In this document: one piece after another, positions 1-8,320 of the stretch
Layout: the number at the start of each line of letters is the position of its first letter
How positions within the stretch are numbered: the first letter of the stretch is position 1
Assembly (NCBI RefSeq): GCF_000716785.1
Contig: NZ_JNYY01000003.1
Coordinates: forward strand, 379,797-443,796
DNA from: Amycolatopsis vancoresmycina
GTDB lineage: Bacteria; Actinomycetota; Actinomycetes; Mycobacteriales; Pseudonocardiaceae
Reading direction: 5' to 3'
DNA length: 64,000 nt
Translations under genes and position numbers: made by a program
Notes under the pieces: model-generated
The model's input: the letters and a program-made list of their open reading frames with translations, nothing else
The model's database searches: none
What the model was told of the DNA's origin: nothing

Positions 1-1
1 G

Positions 2-1138
2 GCGGAAGCCAGGTCACACCTCGCTCAGGCGCTCGTCGAAACGGTCAAGATTTACGGGAACACAGATTTATGGACCCTGCAGCTGCGCCACTGCCTCGCC
101 TGGGTGCAGGCAAGAGAAGGAAAATGGGAGGCGGCCGAAGACGGCTTCCGTGGAGTCTACTCGGATATCCTCGAGGCGCACGGCGAAGCGGTTAGTCAGG
201 CACATGGAACGCTGAGCCATCTGGCGTGGACGGTCGAGCACCAGGGGCGATTCGGCGAGGCCACCGGCCTGTTCGAAAGGATGCTCGCGACGAGTACCAA
301 GGCCGACGGAGCGAAGTCTCGGCGGGCGCTGTCCGCCCGTTTCAACCTGGCTCGGCTGGCCGTCGAACAAGGACGATGGCAGGCAGCGAAAGACGGACTC
401 GATGGACTACTCGCGGACTACGAGAGTCTCACGCACCCGATCATCGAAGACGAAATCGATTGCCGCTTCTGGCTCGCCGAGCTGGAATTTCGTCAGGAGC
501 GATTCGACGAAGCCGAGCGCCTCCTCGGCATCCTTCTCAAAACTGCAACGAACAACCTGGGAGCGACGCATCTTTCGACGCTCGCCGTGCGGCACACCAT
601 GGCCGTTGTCGCCCGGTCAAGGGGAGAGTCCGGCGCCGCTGAAGAGATTCTCCGTTCTATCTTGGTTGTCCAGGACAGGCTCCTGGGCCGGGGGAACCGG
701 GACACACTGTGCACAGTCTGCGAGCTCGGCTGGGCGATCACCACGCAAGAGCGGTACGCCGAGGCCGCCGGGCACTTCACCCAGGTCATCGAATCGGAGA
801 CGGACCCCAGCGCGAGCCATCGGCTGTCCGCCCGGCACGGGCTGGCCTGGACTGCGGCACAGCAGGGTGACAACTCAGGATCGGCAGCCGAACTCCGCGC
901 GATCCAAGACCAGTACCGGTCGCGGTTCAGTCCATGCCACGTCAACACACTCAAGGTGGCTTTCGACCTGGCTCAGGTCCTCGGAGCCCAGGGAGAAACG
1001 GAAGAGGCGCTAGGTACTTACGCGCACGTGCTGCAGGCGCGGATCGGGCTATTGGGTCCACGGCACCCGCTGGTCCGTAGGACTCGCGACGCGATGAAGC
1101 AACTCCGGCAATCTCGCAGGCAGGACGGTGTTCGGTAG
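2..1138 (+). CDS. TPR-repeat protein, 3' part only
   Basis: The frame is open from base 2 and runs through the ATG at 104 without a stop, so the real start lies left of the window. About 378 residues are visible. They are almost entirely helical pairs with TPR-like signatures at roughly 42-residue spacing: GRFGEATGLF, GRWQAAKDGL, ERFDEAERLL, ERYAEAAGHF and ETEEALGTYA. This resembles the TPR_10/TPR_12 arrays at the C-termini of actinobacterial signalling proteins, which often follow an NB-ARC or other effector domain; any such domain would be upstream. No enzyme motif is visible. Third-position GC is lower than in hrcA and dnaJ next door, which suggests a separate evolutionary history. The repeat call is firm; the function is unknown. 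Confidence 0.75.
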   Translation, partial: AEARSHLAQALVETVKIYGNTDLWTLQLRHCLAWVQAREGKWEAAEDGFRGVYSDILEAHGEAVSQAHGTLSHLAWTVEHQGRFGEATGLFERMLATSTKADGAKSRRALSARFNLARLAVEQGRWQAAKDGLDGLLADYESLTHPIIEDEIDCRFWLAELEFRQERFDEAERLLGILLKTATNNLGATHLSTLAVRHTMAVVARSRGESGAAEEILRSILVVQDRLLGRGNRDTLCTVCELGWAITTQERYAEAAGHFTQVIESETDPSASHRLSARHGLAWTAAQQGDNSGSAAELRAIQDQYRSRFSPCHVNTLKVAFDLAQVLGAQGETEEALGTYAHVLQARIGLLGPRHPLVRRTRDAMKQLRQSRRQDGVR

Positions 1139-1461
1139 TCCGGCCGCAGACCCGGTCTCATCGATGGCCGGTGCCACGATGCCGGTGGGCTGCTGGGTGG
1201 TATCGATCCGGGCACGCCTCGCCGCGGTCAGGGCCGCCTGGACCGACTGAGCGGTAGCAGCTCGCCGGGACGCGGTCCGAAGGCGATTCCCGATCGTCCC
1301 CCGCGGAGGTGGGACGCCGGGCGAGCGGGGAGGGTCCGGGATGAGGCCCGACGGAGGGGCGGGAGGTGGCTGCGACGGGCTCGGGACGCCCGTGTTGAGC
1401 GCGACCGGCTCAGGCTTCCGTAAACTCGGATCCAGCAGCGAGCGAGGTAGGTGAGGAACCG
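1139..1461. other. Intergenic region upstream of hrcA
   Basis: No gene-like codon pattern is seen on either strand. A short dyad TGAGC-N7-GCTCA lies at 1396-1412 and a TAAACT hexamer at 1421-1426 could be a -10 element; its spacing from TTGAGC at 1395 is 20 bases, longer than usual. The CIRCE inverted repeat (TTAGCACTC-N9-GAGTGCTAA) expected near many HrcA-controlled genes is not present here. Confidence 0.4.
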
Positions 1462-2487
1462 GTGGCCAACGCGGAGGAGCGCCGCTTCGACGTGCTGCGC
1501 GCGATCGTGGCCGACTACGTGTCCAACCAGGAGCCCGTCGGGTCCAAGGCGATCGTCGAGCGGCACAACCTGGGTGTGTCGAGCGCCACCGTGCGCAACG
1601 ACATGGCGACGCTCGAAGAAGAGGGCTACATCACCCAGCCGCACACCAGTGCCGGCCGGGTCCCGACCGACAAGGGGTACCGCCTCTTCGTCGACCGGCT
1701 GTCGGAGATCAAGCCGCTGAGCGCCGCCGAGCGCCGGGCCATCACCACCTTCCTCGACAGCGGCACCGACCTCGACGACGTCCTCAAGCGCTCGGTGCGG
1801 CTGCTCGCGCAGCTGACCCGGCAGGTCGCCGTCGTCCAGTACCCGATGCTCACCAACGCCAAGGTGCGCCACCTCGAAGTGGTGCCGCTCACCCCGGCGC
1901 GGCTGATGCTGGTGCTGATCACCGACAACGGGCGCGTCGACCAGCGCACGGTCGACCTCGGCGACGTCGTCACCGAGGAGGACGTCGCGCGGCTCCGCAC
2001 CGTGCTCAACGCGGCCATGTCCGGGCGGCGGCTCAACGACGCCGCGGCCCGCGTCGCCGAGCTGCCCGACAAGTCGCCCGGTGAGCTGCGGGACGCGCTC
2101 GTCCGCGTCACCACCGTGCTGGTCGAGTCGCTGGCCGAACACCCCGAAGAACGCCTGGTGCTCGGCGGCACCGCCAACCTCACGCGCAACGTCGCCGACT
2201 TCCCCGGCTCGCTGCGCCAGGTCCTGGAGGCGCTCGAGGAACAGGTCGTCGTGCTCAAGCTGCTGGCCGCCGCGCGCAACCCCGGTGCGATCACGGTGCG
2301 CATCGGTGAGGAAAATGAGGACGAGCAGATGCGCAGCACCTCGGTCGTCTCGATCGGCTACGGCCGCGACGACGTCGTGCTCGGAGGCATGGGGGTCGTC
2401 GGCCCGACCCGGATGGACTATCCGGGCACGATCGCCGCGGTGCGCGCGGTCGCCAACTACGTGGGGCAGATCCTGCACGGCCGCTGA
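1462..2487 (+). CDS. hrcA: Heat-inducible transcription repressor HrcA
   Basis: A 341-residue protein, the usual HrcA length. HrcA binds CIRCE operators as a dimer and represses chaperone operons. The N-terminal winged-helix region is clear: RRFDVLRAIVADYV, then EPVGSKAIVERHNLGVSSAT and the recognition-helix part VRNDMATLEEEGYI, followed by QPHTSAGRVPTDKGYR, the family's best-conserved stretch. The C-terminus carries the GAF-like dimerisation domain and the IGxE element (RIGEENED). The GTG at 1462 is chosen because it gives the canonical N-terminus and sits 5 bases after GAGGAA. dnaJ follows 31 bases downstream, the standard actinobacterial hrcA-dnaJ2 pair (Rv2374c-Rv2373c in M. tuberculosis). 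Confidence 0.96.
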   Translation: MANAEERRFDVLRAIVADYVSNQEPVGSKAIVERHNLGVSSATVRNDMATLEEEGYITQPHTSAGRVPTDKGYRLFVDRLSEIKPLSAAERRAITTFLDSGTDLDDVLKRSVRLLAQLTRQVAVVQYPMLTNAKVRHLEVVPLTPARLMLVLITDNGRVDQRTVDLGDVVTEEDVARLRTVLNAAMSGRRLNDAAARVAELPDKSPGELRDALVRVTTVLVESLAEHPEERLVLGGTANLTRNVADFPGSLRQVLEALEEQVVVLKLLAAARNPGAITVRIGEENEDEQMRSTSVVSIGYGRDDVVLGGMGVVGPTRMDYPGTIAAVRAVANYVGQILHGR

Positions 2488-2518
2488 GCCGGGCAGAGCA
2501 GAAGGAGAAGCAGAGACG

Positions 2519-3685
2519 GTGGCGAGGGACTACTACGGCATCCTCGGGGTGGCCAAGAACGCGAGCGATCAGGAGATCAAGCGCGCGTACCGGAAGCTGG
2601 CCCGGGAGCTGCACCCCGACGTCAACCCGTCGGAAGACGCGCAGCACAAGTTCGGCGAGGTCACGACGGCCTACGAGGTGCTGTCGGACCCGCAGAAGCG
2701 CAAGATCGTCGACCTCGGCGGCGACCCGATGGACGGTGGCGCGCGCGGCGGCGGTGGCGGCGACCCGTTCGCCGGCTTCGGCGGCCTCGGCGACATCATG
2801 GACGCCTTCTTCGGCGCGGCCGGCGGTGGCGGCGGTCGCGGGCGCGGCCCGCGCAGCCGCGTCCAGCCCGGCTCCGACGCCCTGATCCGGCTCGGCGTGA
2901 CGCTCGAGGAGTGCGCGACCGGCGTCGACAAGGAAATCGCGGTCGACACGGCGATCGTCTGCGACCTCTGCCGCGGCGCGGGCACCAGCGAGGGCACCTC
3001 GGTCAAGACGTGCGACACCTGCGGCGGCGCCGGCGAGGTCCAGTCCGTCCAGCGGTCGTTCCTCGGCCAGGTCGTCACGGCCCGCCCCTGCCCGGTCTGC
3101 CGCGGCTTCGGCGAGGTCATCCCCGACCCCTGCCGCCAGTGCGGCGGCGACGGCCGCATCCGCGCCCGCCGCAACGTCACGGCGAAGATCCCGCCGGGCG
3201 TCGGCGACGGCATGCGCATCCGGCTCTCCGGCCAGGGCGAGGTCGGCCCCGGCGGCGGTCCCGCCGGCGACCTGTACGTCGAGATCGACGAAACCCCGCA
3301 CGAGGTCTTCGTCCGGCAGGGCCACGACCTGCACTGCAACTTCCGGATCCCGATGACCACCGCCGCGCTCGGCGCCACGGTGCCCATCTCGACCCTCGTC
3401 GACGGCGACTACCAGCTCGACGTCGAACCGGGCACGCAGCCCAACGCCGAGCTCGTGCTCACCGGCAAGGGCATGCCCCGGCTGCGGTCCTCCGGCCGCG
3501 TTGACGGCCGCGGCGACCTGCACGTCCACATCGACGTCGTGGTCCCGACCAAGCTCGACGACGCCCAGCGCGAGCTCCTCGTCGAGCTCGCCCAGCAGCG
3601 CGGCGAAGAGGTCCCGACGCTGGCGTCCAACGGCAGCAAGCACGGCGGGCTGTTCTCCAAGCTCCGCGCCAAGAACCACCGCTGA
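2519..3685 (+). CDS. dnaJ: Chaperone protein DnaJ (DnaJ2 type)
   Basis: A 388-residue type I Hsp40 co-chaperone that stimulates DnaK ATP hydrolysis and delivers substrates. Order of parts: J domain with HPD at residues 32-34; Gly/Phe-rich linker (GGGGGDPFAGFGG); the four-repeat zinc domain CDLCRGAGT, CDTCGGAG, CPVCRGFG and CRQCGGDG; then the C-terminal beta-sandwich substrate-binding domains. The start is GTG 2519, preceded by AAGGAG at 2502-2507 and giving the N-terminus MARDYYGILGV. It sits between hrcA and rsmE as in mycobacteria, so it is the HrcA-linked DnaJ2 rather than the dnaK-operon DnaJ1. Confidence 0.96.
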   Translation: MARDYYGILGVAKNASDQEIKRAYRKLARELHPDVNPSEDAQHKFGEVTTAYEVLSDPQKRKIVDLGGDPMDGGARGGGGGDPFAGFGGLGDIMDAFFGAAGGGGGRGRGPRSRVQPGSDALIRLGVTLEECATGVDKEIAVDTAIVCDLCRGAGTSEGTSVKTCDTCGGAGEVQSVQRSFLGQVVTARPCPVCRGFGEVIPDPCRQCGGDGRIRARRNVTAKIPPGVGDGMRIRLSGQGEVGPGGGPAGDLYVEIDETPHEVFVRQGHDLHCNFRIPMTTAALGATVPISTLVDGDYQLDVEPGTQPNAELVLTGKGMPRLRSSGRVDGRGDLHVHIDVVVPTKLDDAQRELLVELAQQRGEEVPTLASNGSKHGGLFSKLRAKNHR

Positions 3686-3687
3686 CC

Positions 3688-4440
3688 GTGCCCGACACCA
3701 CCCTGCCGGTCTTCCTCGCCGCGTCGGTCCCGGCGTCGGGCCGCACGGTCCTCGACGGCGAGGAAGCCCGGCACGCGGCCACGGTGCGCCGCCTGCGGGC
3801 GGGGGAGCGGCTGGTGCTGTCCGACGGCGCCGGCGCGATGGCGCGGTGCGTCGTCGAAGGCGTCCAGGCCGGGCGGGACCCGCAGCTGACGCTGGCGGTC
3901 GAGTCGTCCTGGACCGAGGAGCCACCCGCGCTGCGGGTCCTGGTCGCGCAGGCACTGGCCAAGGGCGACCGCGGGGAACTCGCCGTCGAGCTCGCCACCG
4001 AAGCCGGGGCCGACGCGATCGTCCCGTGGCGCGCGGCCCGCAGCGTCGCCAAGTGGGAGGACGGCGGCCGCGGCGACAAAGCCCTCGCCCGCTGGCGCGC
4101 CACCGCCCGGGCAGCCGCCAAGCAGGCCCGGCGCGCCCACATCCCGGACGTCACCGAACCGGTGACCACGCGCGAACTCGCCGGGCTCGTCGCCACGATG
4201 TCGCTGGCGATCGTGCTCGAGTCCGACGTCCCCGAGCGGCTGACGGACCTGCCCCTGCCCGACACCGGAGACGTCCTGCTGGTCGTCGGACCCGAGGGCG
4301 GCATCACGGACGAGGAACTCCGCACCCTGCAAGACGCCGGGGCACGGGCCGTGCGCCTCGGGACCACCGTCCTGCGCACCTCGACGGCCGCCGCGGTGGC
4401 CCTGGGCGCGCTGGGAGCCCTCACCACCCGCTGGCGGTGA
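3688..4440 (+). CDS. rsmE: 16S rRNA (uracil-1498-N3)-methyltransferase RsmE
   Basis: A 250-residue SPOUT-superfamily enzyme that uses S-adenosylmethionine to methylate U1498 of 16S rRNA. The N-terminal PUA-like half includes GEEARHAATVRRLRAGE; the C-terminal knotted SAM domain has VVGPEGGITDEE (about residues 199-210) and the closing LRTSTAAAVALGAL element typical of RsmE. Translation begins at GTG 3688, two bases after the dnaJ stop, so it is translated from the hrcA-dnaJ transcript. The same third position is held by Rv2372c in M. tuberculosis. A G/C-rich non-coding stretch follows, marking the operon end. Confidence 0.93.
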   Translation: MPDTTLPVFLAASVPASGRTVLDGEEARHAATVRRLRAGERLVLSDGAGAMARCVVEGVQAGRDPQLTLAVESSWTEEPPALRVLVAQALAKGDRGELAVELATEAGADAIVPWRAARSVAKWEDGGRGDKALARWRATARAAAKQARRAHIPDVTEPVTTRELAGLVATMSLAIVLESDVPERLTDLPLPDTGDVLLVVGPEGGITDEELRTLQDAGARAVRLGTTVLRTSTAAAVALGALGALTTRWR

Positions 4441-4830
4441 AAGATCACCTAAAAAAGACCCCCTGATTTTGCGCCCAGTTATGGCGCGATCACACTCCGA
4501 CCCGTTACTCTCGTTTACTAACGCGCCACACACCGTTCTCGGCGCGCCACTGGGAAGAACACGGACCCCGCCGGGCACCTCCCCCCTCGGTCCGGCGGCC
4601 GCCGCGGTTGCGGTAGATCGACCCCCAGGGTCTACCGCGCCGCGGCATCTTCAGCCCCTCGCTTCGCTCGGGTCTCAGATGCCGCTTCGCGTTCGTTGTG
4701 TTTTCTGGGGGTCAAACCCCCAGACCCCCAGCCGGGGCGAGCCCCGGACCCCCGCGGCTGCCGCTGTGGGTGCTTTGCGTTCGGCGTGTTGGCTGCTCGG
4801 CGGCCTTCGGCCTTCTCGCTCGGTTGGGTT
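4441..4830. other. Non-coding region after the hrcA operon
   Basis: No convincing gene on either strand. Directly after the rsmE stop comes an A-rich run (CCTAAAAAAGACCCCC), then AT-richer sequence around 4490-4530 and GC-rich hairpin-forming sequence from about 4610. Small open frames exist in several phases, but none has actinomycete codon bias. Composition changes sharply around 4740-4890, where G-tracts dominate the + strand. Confidence 0.5.
4705..4747. repeat. Two adjacent short hairpins
   Basis: CTGGGGG (4705-4711) pairs with CCCCCAG (4717-4723) across the loop TCAAA. Immediately downstream CCGGGGC (4732-4738) pairs with GCCCCGG (4741-4747) across a 2-base loop. There is no U-tract, so these are structural repeats rather than a clear Rho-independent terminator. 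Confidence 0.6.
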
Positions 4831-4866
4831 GGGTCCGTTGGGTCGGTTGGGTCCGTTGGGTCGGTT
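4831..4866 (+). repeat. Tandem 18-bp G-rich repeat upstream of the HIT gene
   Basis: Two perfect copies of GGGTCCGTTGGGTCGGTT lie end to end, with degenerate GGGTTGGG sequence before and GGGGTGGGTCGGTAGGG after. The + strand carries at least seven G3 tracts with short T/C loops over about 60 bases, enough for G-quadruplex formation just upstream of the HIT promoter. Confidence 0.75.
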
Positions 4867-4878
4867 GGGGTGGGTCGG

Positions 4879-4891
4879 TAGGGTTTGGTCA
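4879..4891 (+). promoter_or_regulatory. Leaderless promoter -10 of the HIT gene
   Basis: TAGGGT at 4879-4884 fits the actinobacterial TAnnnT -10 and lies 6 bases before ATG 4891. This is the spacing at which transcription starts at or next to the start codon. Confidence 0.55.
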
Positions 4892-5253
4892 TGAGTGAGG
4901 ATGAGACTCTCTTCGAGCGGATCATTGGTGGGGAGATCCCTGCTGATGTCGTCCATCAGGATGCTTCTACCTTTGCCTTTCGGGATATTCGGCCGCAGGC
5001 TCGGGTTCATGTGCTTGTTGTGCCCCGGAAGCGGTACCGGAATCTTGGGGAGCTTGCTGCCGGGGATCCGCAGCTTCTGGCCGATGTTGCTCTTGCCTGC
5101 CGGAAGGTTGCGGAGCGTGAGGGGATCCTCGAGAGTGGGTATCGGGTTGTCTTCAACACCGACTCCGATGCCGGGCAGACCGTCTTCCACGTTCATGCCC
5201 ATGTGCTCGGCGGCGAGCCGCTGGGGTTGTTCGGGGCTCCCGAGGAGGACTAG
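4891..5253 (+). CDS. HIT family nucleotide-binding/hydrolase protein
   Basis: A 120-residue histidine-triad protein of the HINT branch, expected to hydrolyse nucleotide phosphoramidates or AMP conjugates. Family marks are ETLFERIIGGEIPADVV near the N-terminus, RDIRPQARVHVLVVPRK in the middle and the catalytic triad HVHAHVLGG near residues 100-108. ATG 4891 is preferred over in-frame TTG 4885 because of the TAGGGT -10 six bases upstream. Codon use is odd: many codons end in T (GTT, CTT, GAT, GCT), with third-position GC estimated near two thirds while flanking genes exceed 90%. It precedes phoH, as HIT genes often do in actinobacteria. Confidence 0.92.
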   Translation: MSEDETLFERIIGGEIPADVVHQDASTFAFRDIRPQARVHVLVVPRKRYRNLGELAAGDPQLLADVALACRKVAEREGILESGYRVVFNTDSDAGQTVFHVHAHVLGGEPLGLFGAPEED

Positions 5254-5339
5254 GGAAACCGGCCTGCGTCCTGTCGGTGGGTGCCAGTAGCATCGGTGGG
5301 GTCCGTTCTCCCTCACCGAGAAAGCAGGCCTGAGGCCAC

Positions 5340-6407
5340 GTGGCCGGAACCGTACCGGGTGGTGCCGCCCGACCCGACGTCCCCGGGGACGTCGCCAAGA
5401 CCGAGGATGCCTCCGTCCAGGCCGCGCAGTCCCGGTTTCCCATTCCCGACGCCGCCGCGCTGAGCCTGCTCGGCTCGCGTGACGAGAACCTGCGGGTCGC
5501 CGAGGAACTCCTCGCCGCCGACGTGCACGTCCGCGGCAACGAAGTCACCCTGACCGGCACCCCCGCCGACGTCGCGTTCGCCGAGCGCGTCTTCGCCGAG
5601 CTCGTGCAGCTCGCCGCCGGCGGGCAGCAGGTCGGGCCGGACACCGTGCGCCGCACCGTCGGCATGCTCTCCACCGGCGACGCCTCGCCCGCCGAGGTGC
5701 TCAGCCTCAACATCGTCTCCCGCCGCGGGAAGACCATCCGGCCCAAGACGCTGAACCAGAAGCGGTACGTCGACGCCATCGACAAGCACACCGTCGTCTT
5801 CGGCATCGGCCCCGCCGGCACCGGCAAGACGTACCTGGCCATGGCGAAAGCCGTCCAGGCCCTGCAGGCCAAGCAGGTCACCCGCATCGTGCTGACCCGC
5901 CCCGCCGTCGAGGCGGGCGAGCGGCTCGGCTACCTGCCGGGCACCCTGAACGAGAAGATCGACCCCTACCTGCGGCCGCTCTACGACGCCCTGCACGACA
6001 TGGTCGAGCCGGAGTCGATTCCGCGGCTCATGCAGGCCGGGACGATCGAAATCGCCCCACTGGCCTACATGCGCGGTAGGACGCTCAATGACGCCTTCAT
6101 CATCCTCGACGAGGCCCAGAACACCACGCCCGAGCAGATGAAGATGTTCCTCACCCGGCTCGGCTTCGGGTCCAAGATCGTCGTCACCGGCGACATCACC
6201 CAGGTCGACCTGCCCAGCGGGCAGCGCAGCGGCCTGCGGGTCGTGCGCGACATCCTCACCGGCGTCGACGACCTCCACTTCGCCGAACTGACCAGCCAGG
6301 ACGTCGTCCGGCACCGGCTCGTCGCGAGCATCGTCGACGCCTACGAGAAGTGGCAGGCCGTGCAGGACGCCCAGCAGAACGACGGCTGGAAGGGCAACCG
6401 GCGTTGA
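5340..6407 (+). CDS. phoH: PhoH-like ATPase
   Basis: A 355-residue PhoH-family P-loop ATPase, linked in other bacteria to RNA metabolism and usually co-transcribed with ybeY. The Walker A is GPAGTGKT (about residues 158-165), the Walker B region is NDAFIILDEAQNTTPEQM, and the family tail LTRLGFGSKIVVTGDITQVDLP is intact. The N-terminal ~100 residues form the KH-like part seen in longer actinobacterial PhoH proteins. Start is GTG 5340. The stop overlaps the ybeY start (TTGA at 6404-6407), implying translational coupling in a phoH-ybeY-CBS-CDA-era operon identical to Rv2368c-Rv2364c. Confidence 0.94.
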   Translation: MAGTVPGGAARPDVPGDVAKTEDASVQAAQSRFPIPDAAALSLLGSRDENLRVAEELLAADVHVRGNEVTLTGTPADVAFAERVFAELVQLAAGGQQVGPDTVRRTVGMLSTGDASPAEVLSLNIVSRRGKTIRPKTLNQKRYVDAIDKHTVVFGIGPAGTGKTYLAMAKAVQALQAKQVTRIVLTRPAVEAGERLGYLPGTLNEKIDPYLRPLYDALHDMVEPESIPRLMQAGTIEIAPLAYMRGRTLNDAFIILDEAQNTTPEQMKMFLTRLGFGSKIVVTGDITQVDLPSGQRSGLRVVRDILTGVDDLHFAELTSQDVVRHRLVASIVDAYEKWQAVQDAQQNDGWKGNRR

Positions 6408-6967
6408 GCATCGAAATCGCCAACGAGTCCGGCGTCGACGTCGACGAGACGTCCATCGTCTCCGCCGCCCGCTACGCCCTCGACAAGATGGAGGTCAGCC
6501 CGCTCGCCGAGCTGTCCATCCTGCTCGTCACCCTCGACGTCATGGAAGACCTGCACGAACGCTGGATGGACCTCCCGGGCCCCACCGACGTCATGGCCTT
6601 CCCGATGGACGAGCTCGACTCCTCCCGCCGCCCCGACGCGCCCGACGCGTCGCCGGCCCTGCTCGGGGACATCGTGCTCTGCCCGGCGTTCGCCAAGGAC
6701 CAGGCCAAGACCGCGGGCCACGCCCTGATCGACGAGCTGCACCTGCTCACCGTGCACGGCGTGCTCCACCTCCTCGGCTACGACCACGCCGAACCCGCCG
6801 AGGAACGCGAGATGTTCGCGCTCCAGAAGCGCATCCTCGGCGAGTACCAGGACGCCGTCGCCGCCCTGGACAAGCGGGACGCCCAGCGCAGCACCGACGA
6901 CCGCGTCCTCGGCATCGCCGGCCTCGAGGCCCCCGCCGAACCACCCGCCGCCGGGGAAACGCCCTAG
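6404..6967 (+). CDS. ybeY: Endoribonuclease YbeY, rRNA maturation factor
   Basis: A 187-residue metal-dependent endoribonuclease involved in 16S rRNA 3'-end processing and ribosome quality control. The zinc-binding signature HGVLHLLGYDH (three His ligands in HxxxHxxGxDH) lies around residues 118-128, preceded by TDVMAFPMDE. Start is TTG 6404, which overlaps the phoH stop by four bases and gives the conserved N-terminus SIEIANESG; an upstream open frame has no family similarity. The C-terminal 30 residues (Ala/Pro-rich) are an actinobacterial extension. Confidence 0.94.
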   Translation: MSIEIANESGVDVDETSIVSAARYALDKMEVSPLAELSILLVTLDVMEDLHERWMDLPGPTDVMAFPMDELDSSRRPDAPDASPALLGDIVLCPAFAKDQAKTAGHALIDELHLLTVHGVLHLLGYDHAEPAEEREMFALQKRILGEYQDAVAALDKRDAQRSTDDRVLGIAGLEAPAEPPAAGETP

Positions 6968-6976
6968 GCGCCAGCC

Positions 6977-8320
6977 ATGGAACAGCTCTTCTTCGCGATC
7001 GCGCTCGTCCTCCTGGCCGGCGTGTTCGCGGCGGCCGACGCGGCCGTCAGCACCGTCTCGCAGGCCCGGGCCGACGGCCTCGCCCGGCTCGGGCTGCCCG
7101 GCGCCCGCCACCTCGCCGCCGTCGTCGCCGAGCGGCGGCGGCACATCAACCTGCTGCTCCTGCTCCGCCTCGGCTGCGAGCTCACGGCCACCGTGCTGGT
7201 CACGGTGTTCGTCGGCACCCGGCTGGCGCCGCTCGGCCTCGCCGTGCTGGTCGCGGCGGTCGTGATGGTCGTCGTCAGCTACGTCCTCATCGGCGTCGGC
7301 CCCCGCACCCTCGGCCGCCAGCACCCCTACCGCATCGGCCGGTACGTCGCCGGGCCCGTCCGCGTCCTCGGCTCGGTCCTCGGCCCGCTGTCCCGGCTGC
7401 TCATCCTCATCGGTAACGCGATCACCCCTGGCCAGGGCTTCCGCGAAGGTCCGTTCACCTCCGAGGTCGAGCTGCGCGAGCTCGTCGACCTGGCCCAGGA
7501 ACGCGGCGTCGTCGAGGACTCCGAGCGCGAGATGATCCACTCGGTGTTCGAGCTCGGCGACACCGTCGCCCGCGAGGTCATGGTCCCGCGCACCGAGATC
7601 GTCTGGATCGAACGCACCAAGACCGTCCGGCAGGCCCTCGCCCTCGCCCTGCGCACCGGGTTCACCCGGCTGCCGGTGATCGACGAGTCCGTCGACGACA
7701 TCGTCGGCGTCGTCAACATCAAGGACCTGATGACCGGCTACCTCGACCCGGACGGGCCGAGCACGGTCGTCGACTCGGTGATGAACCCGGCGTCCTTCGT
7801 CCCCGACTCGAAGCGCCTGGACGAGCTGCTCAAGGAGATGCAGCGCTCGCACAACCACATGGCGATCGCGGTCGACGAGTACGGCGGCACGGCGGGCCTG
7901 CTCACCATCGAGGACGTTCTCGAAGAGATCGTCGGCGAGATCACCGACGAGTCCGACGCCGACGAGCGCCCCGAAGTCGAGGAGCTCGACGGCGGCGCGG
8001 TCCGCGTCTCGTCCCGGATGACCGTCGACGACCTGGGCGAACTGTTCGGCATCGACCTCGAAGACCACGACGTGGAGACGGTGGGCGGGCTGCTCGCGGA
8101 ACGACTGGGTAGGGTCCCGCTGCCGGGGGCCGAAGCCGAGGTCGCCGGCCTTCGGCTGTTCGCCGAAGGGGGCAAGGACCGGCGCGGCCGCATGCGGATC
8201 ACCTCCGTGGTCGTGCACCCGGCCGACGCCGAGGCCATGACGGACCCCGTCGACCGGACGCGCCGCCGCACGCGCCTGCCCCACCCCGACGAACGCGACA
8301 GGAGCGTCGAACATGCCTGA
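6977..8320 (+). CDS. Hemolysin-family CNNM/CorC-type membrane protein with CBS pair
   Basis: A 447-residue integral membrane protein. The N-terminal DUF21/CNNM domain (about residues 1-180) has four hydrophobic segments and begins MEQLFFAIALVLLAGVF. Then come two CBS motifs (REVMVPRTEIVWIE... and HNHMAIAVDEYGGTAGLLT), ending in the CorC_HlyC domain (about residues 345-425). Such proteins are implicated in Mg2+/Co2+ homeostasis; the 'hemolysin' label is historical. It is the Rv2366c equivalent, 9 bases after ybeY, and its stop overlaps the next gene's start by 8 bases. Confidence 0.9.
   Translation: MEQLFFAIALVLLAGVFAAADAAVSTVSQARADGLARLGLPGARHLAAVVAERRRHINLLLLLRLGCELTATVLVTVFVGTRLAPLGLAVLVAAVVMVVVSYVLIGVGPRTLGRQHPYRIGRYVAGPVRVLGSVLGPLSRLLILIGNAITPGQGFREGPFTSEVELRELVDLAQERGVVEDSEREMIHSVFELGDTVAREVMVPRTEIVWIERTKTVRQALALALRTGFTRLPVIDESVDDIVGVVNIKDLMTGYLDPDGPSTVVDSVMNPASFVPDSKRLDELLKEMQRSHNHMAIAVDEYGGTAGLLTIEDVLEEIVGEITDESDADERPEVEELDGGAVRVSSRMTVDDLGELFGIDLEDHDVETVGGLLAERLGRVPLPGAEAEVAGLRLFAEGGKDRRGRMRITSVVVHPADAEAMTDPVDRTRRRTRLPHPDERDRSVEHA

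Noticed and set aside
1139..1461. CIRCE operator upstream of hrcA
   Set aside because: The TTAGCACTC-N9-GAGTGCTAA pattern is absent; only a 5-bp dyad TGAGC/GCTCA is seen.
1228..2478. A 416-codon minus-strand frame opposite hrcA
   Set aside because: Antisense shadow of hrcA; His/Asp/Arg-rich with no recognisable family.
4675..5316. A 213-codon minus-strand frame across the HIT gene
   Set aside because: Shadow of the HIT gene and G-repeats; contains repetitive PNRPNGPN from the tandem repeat.
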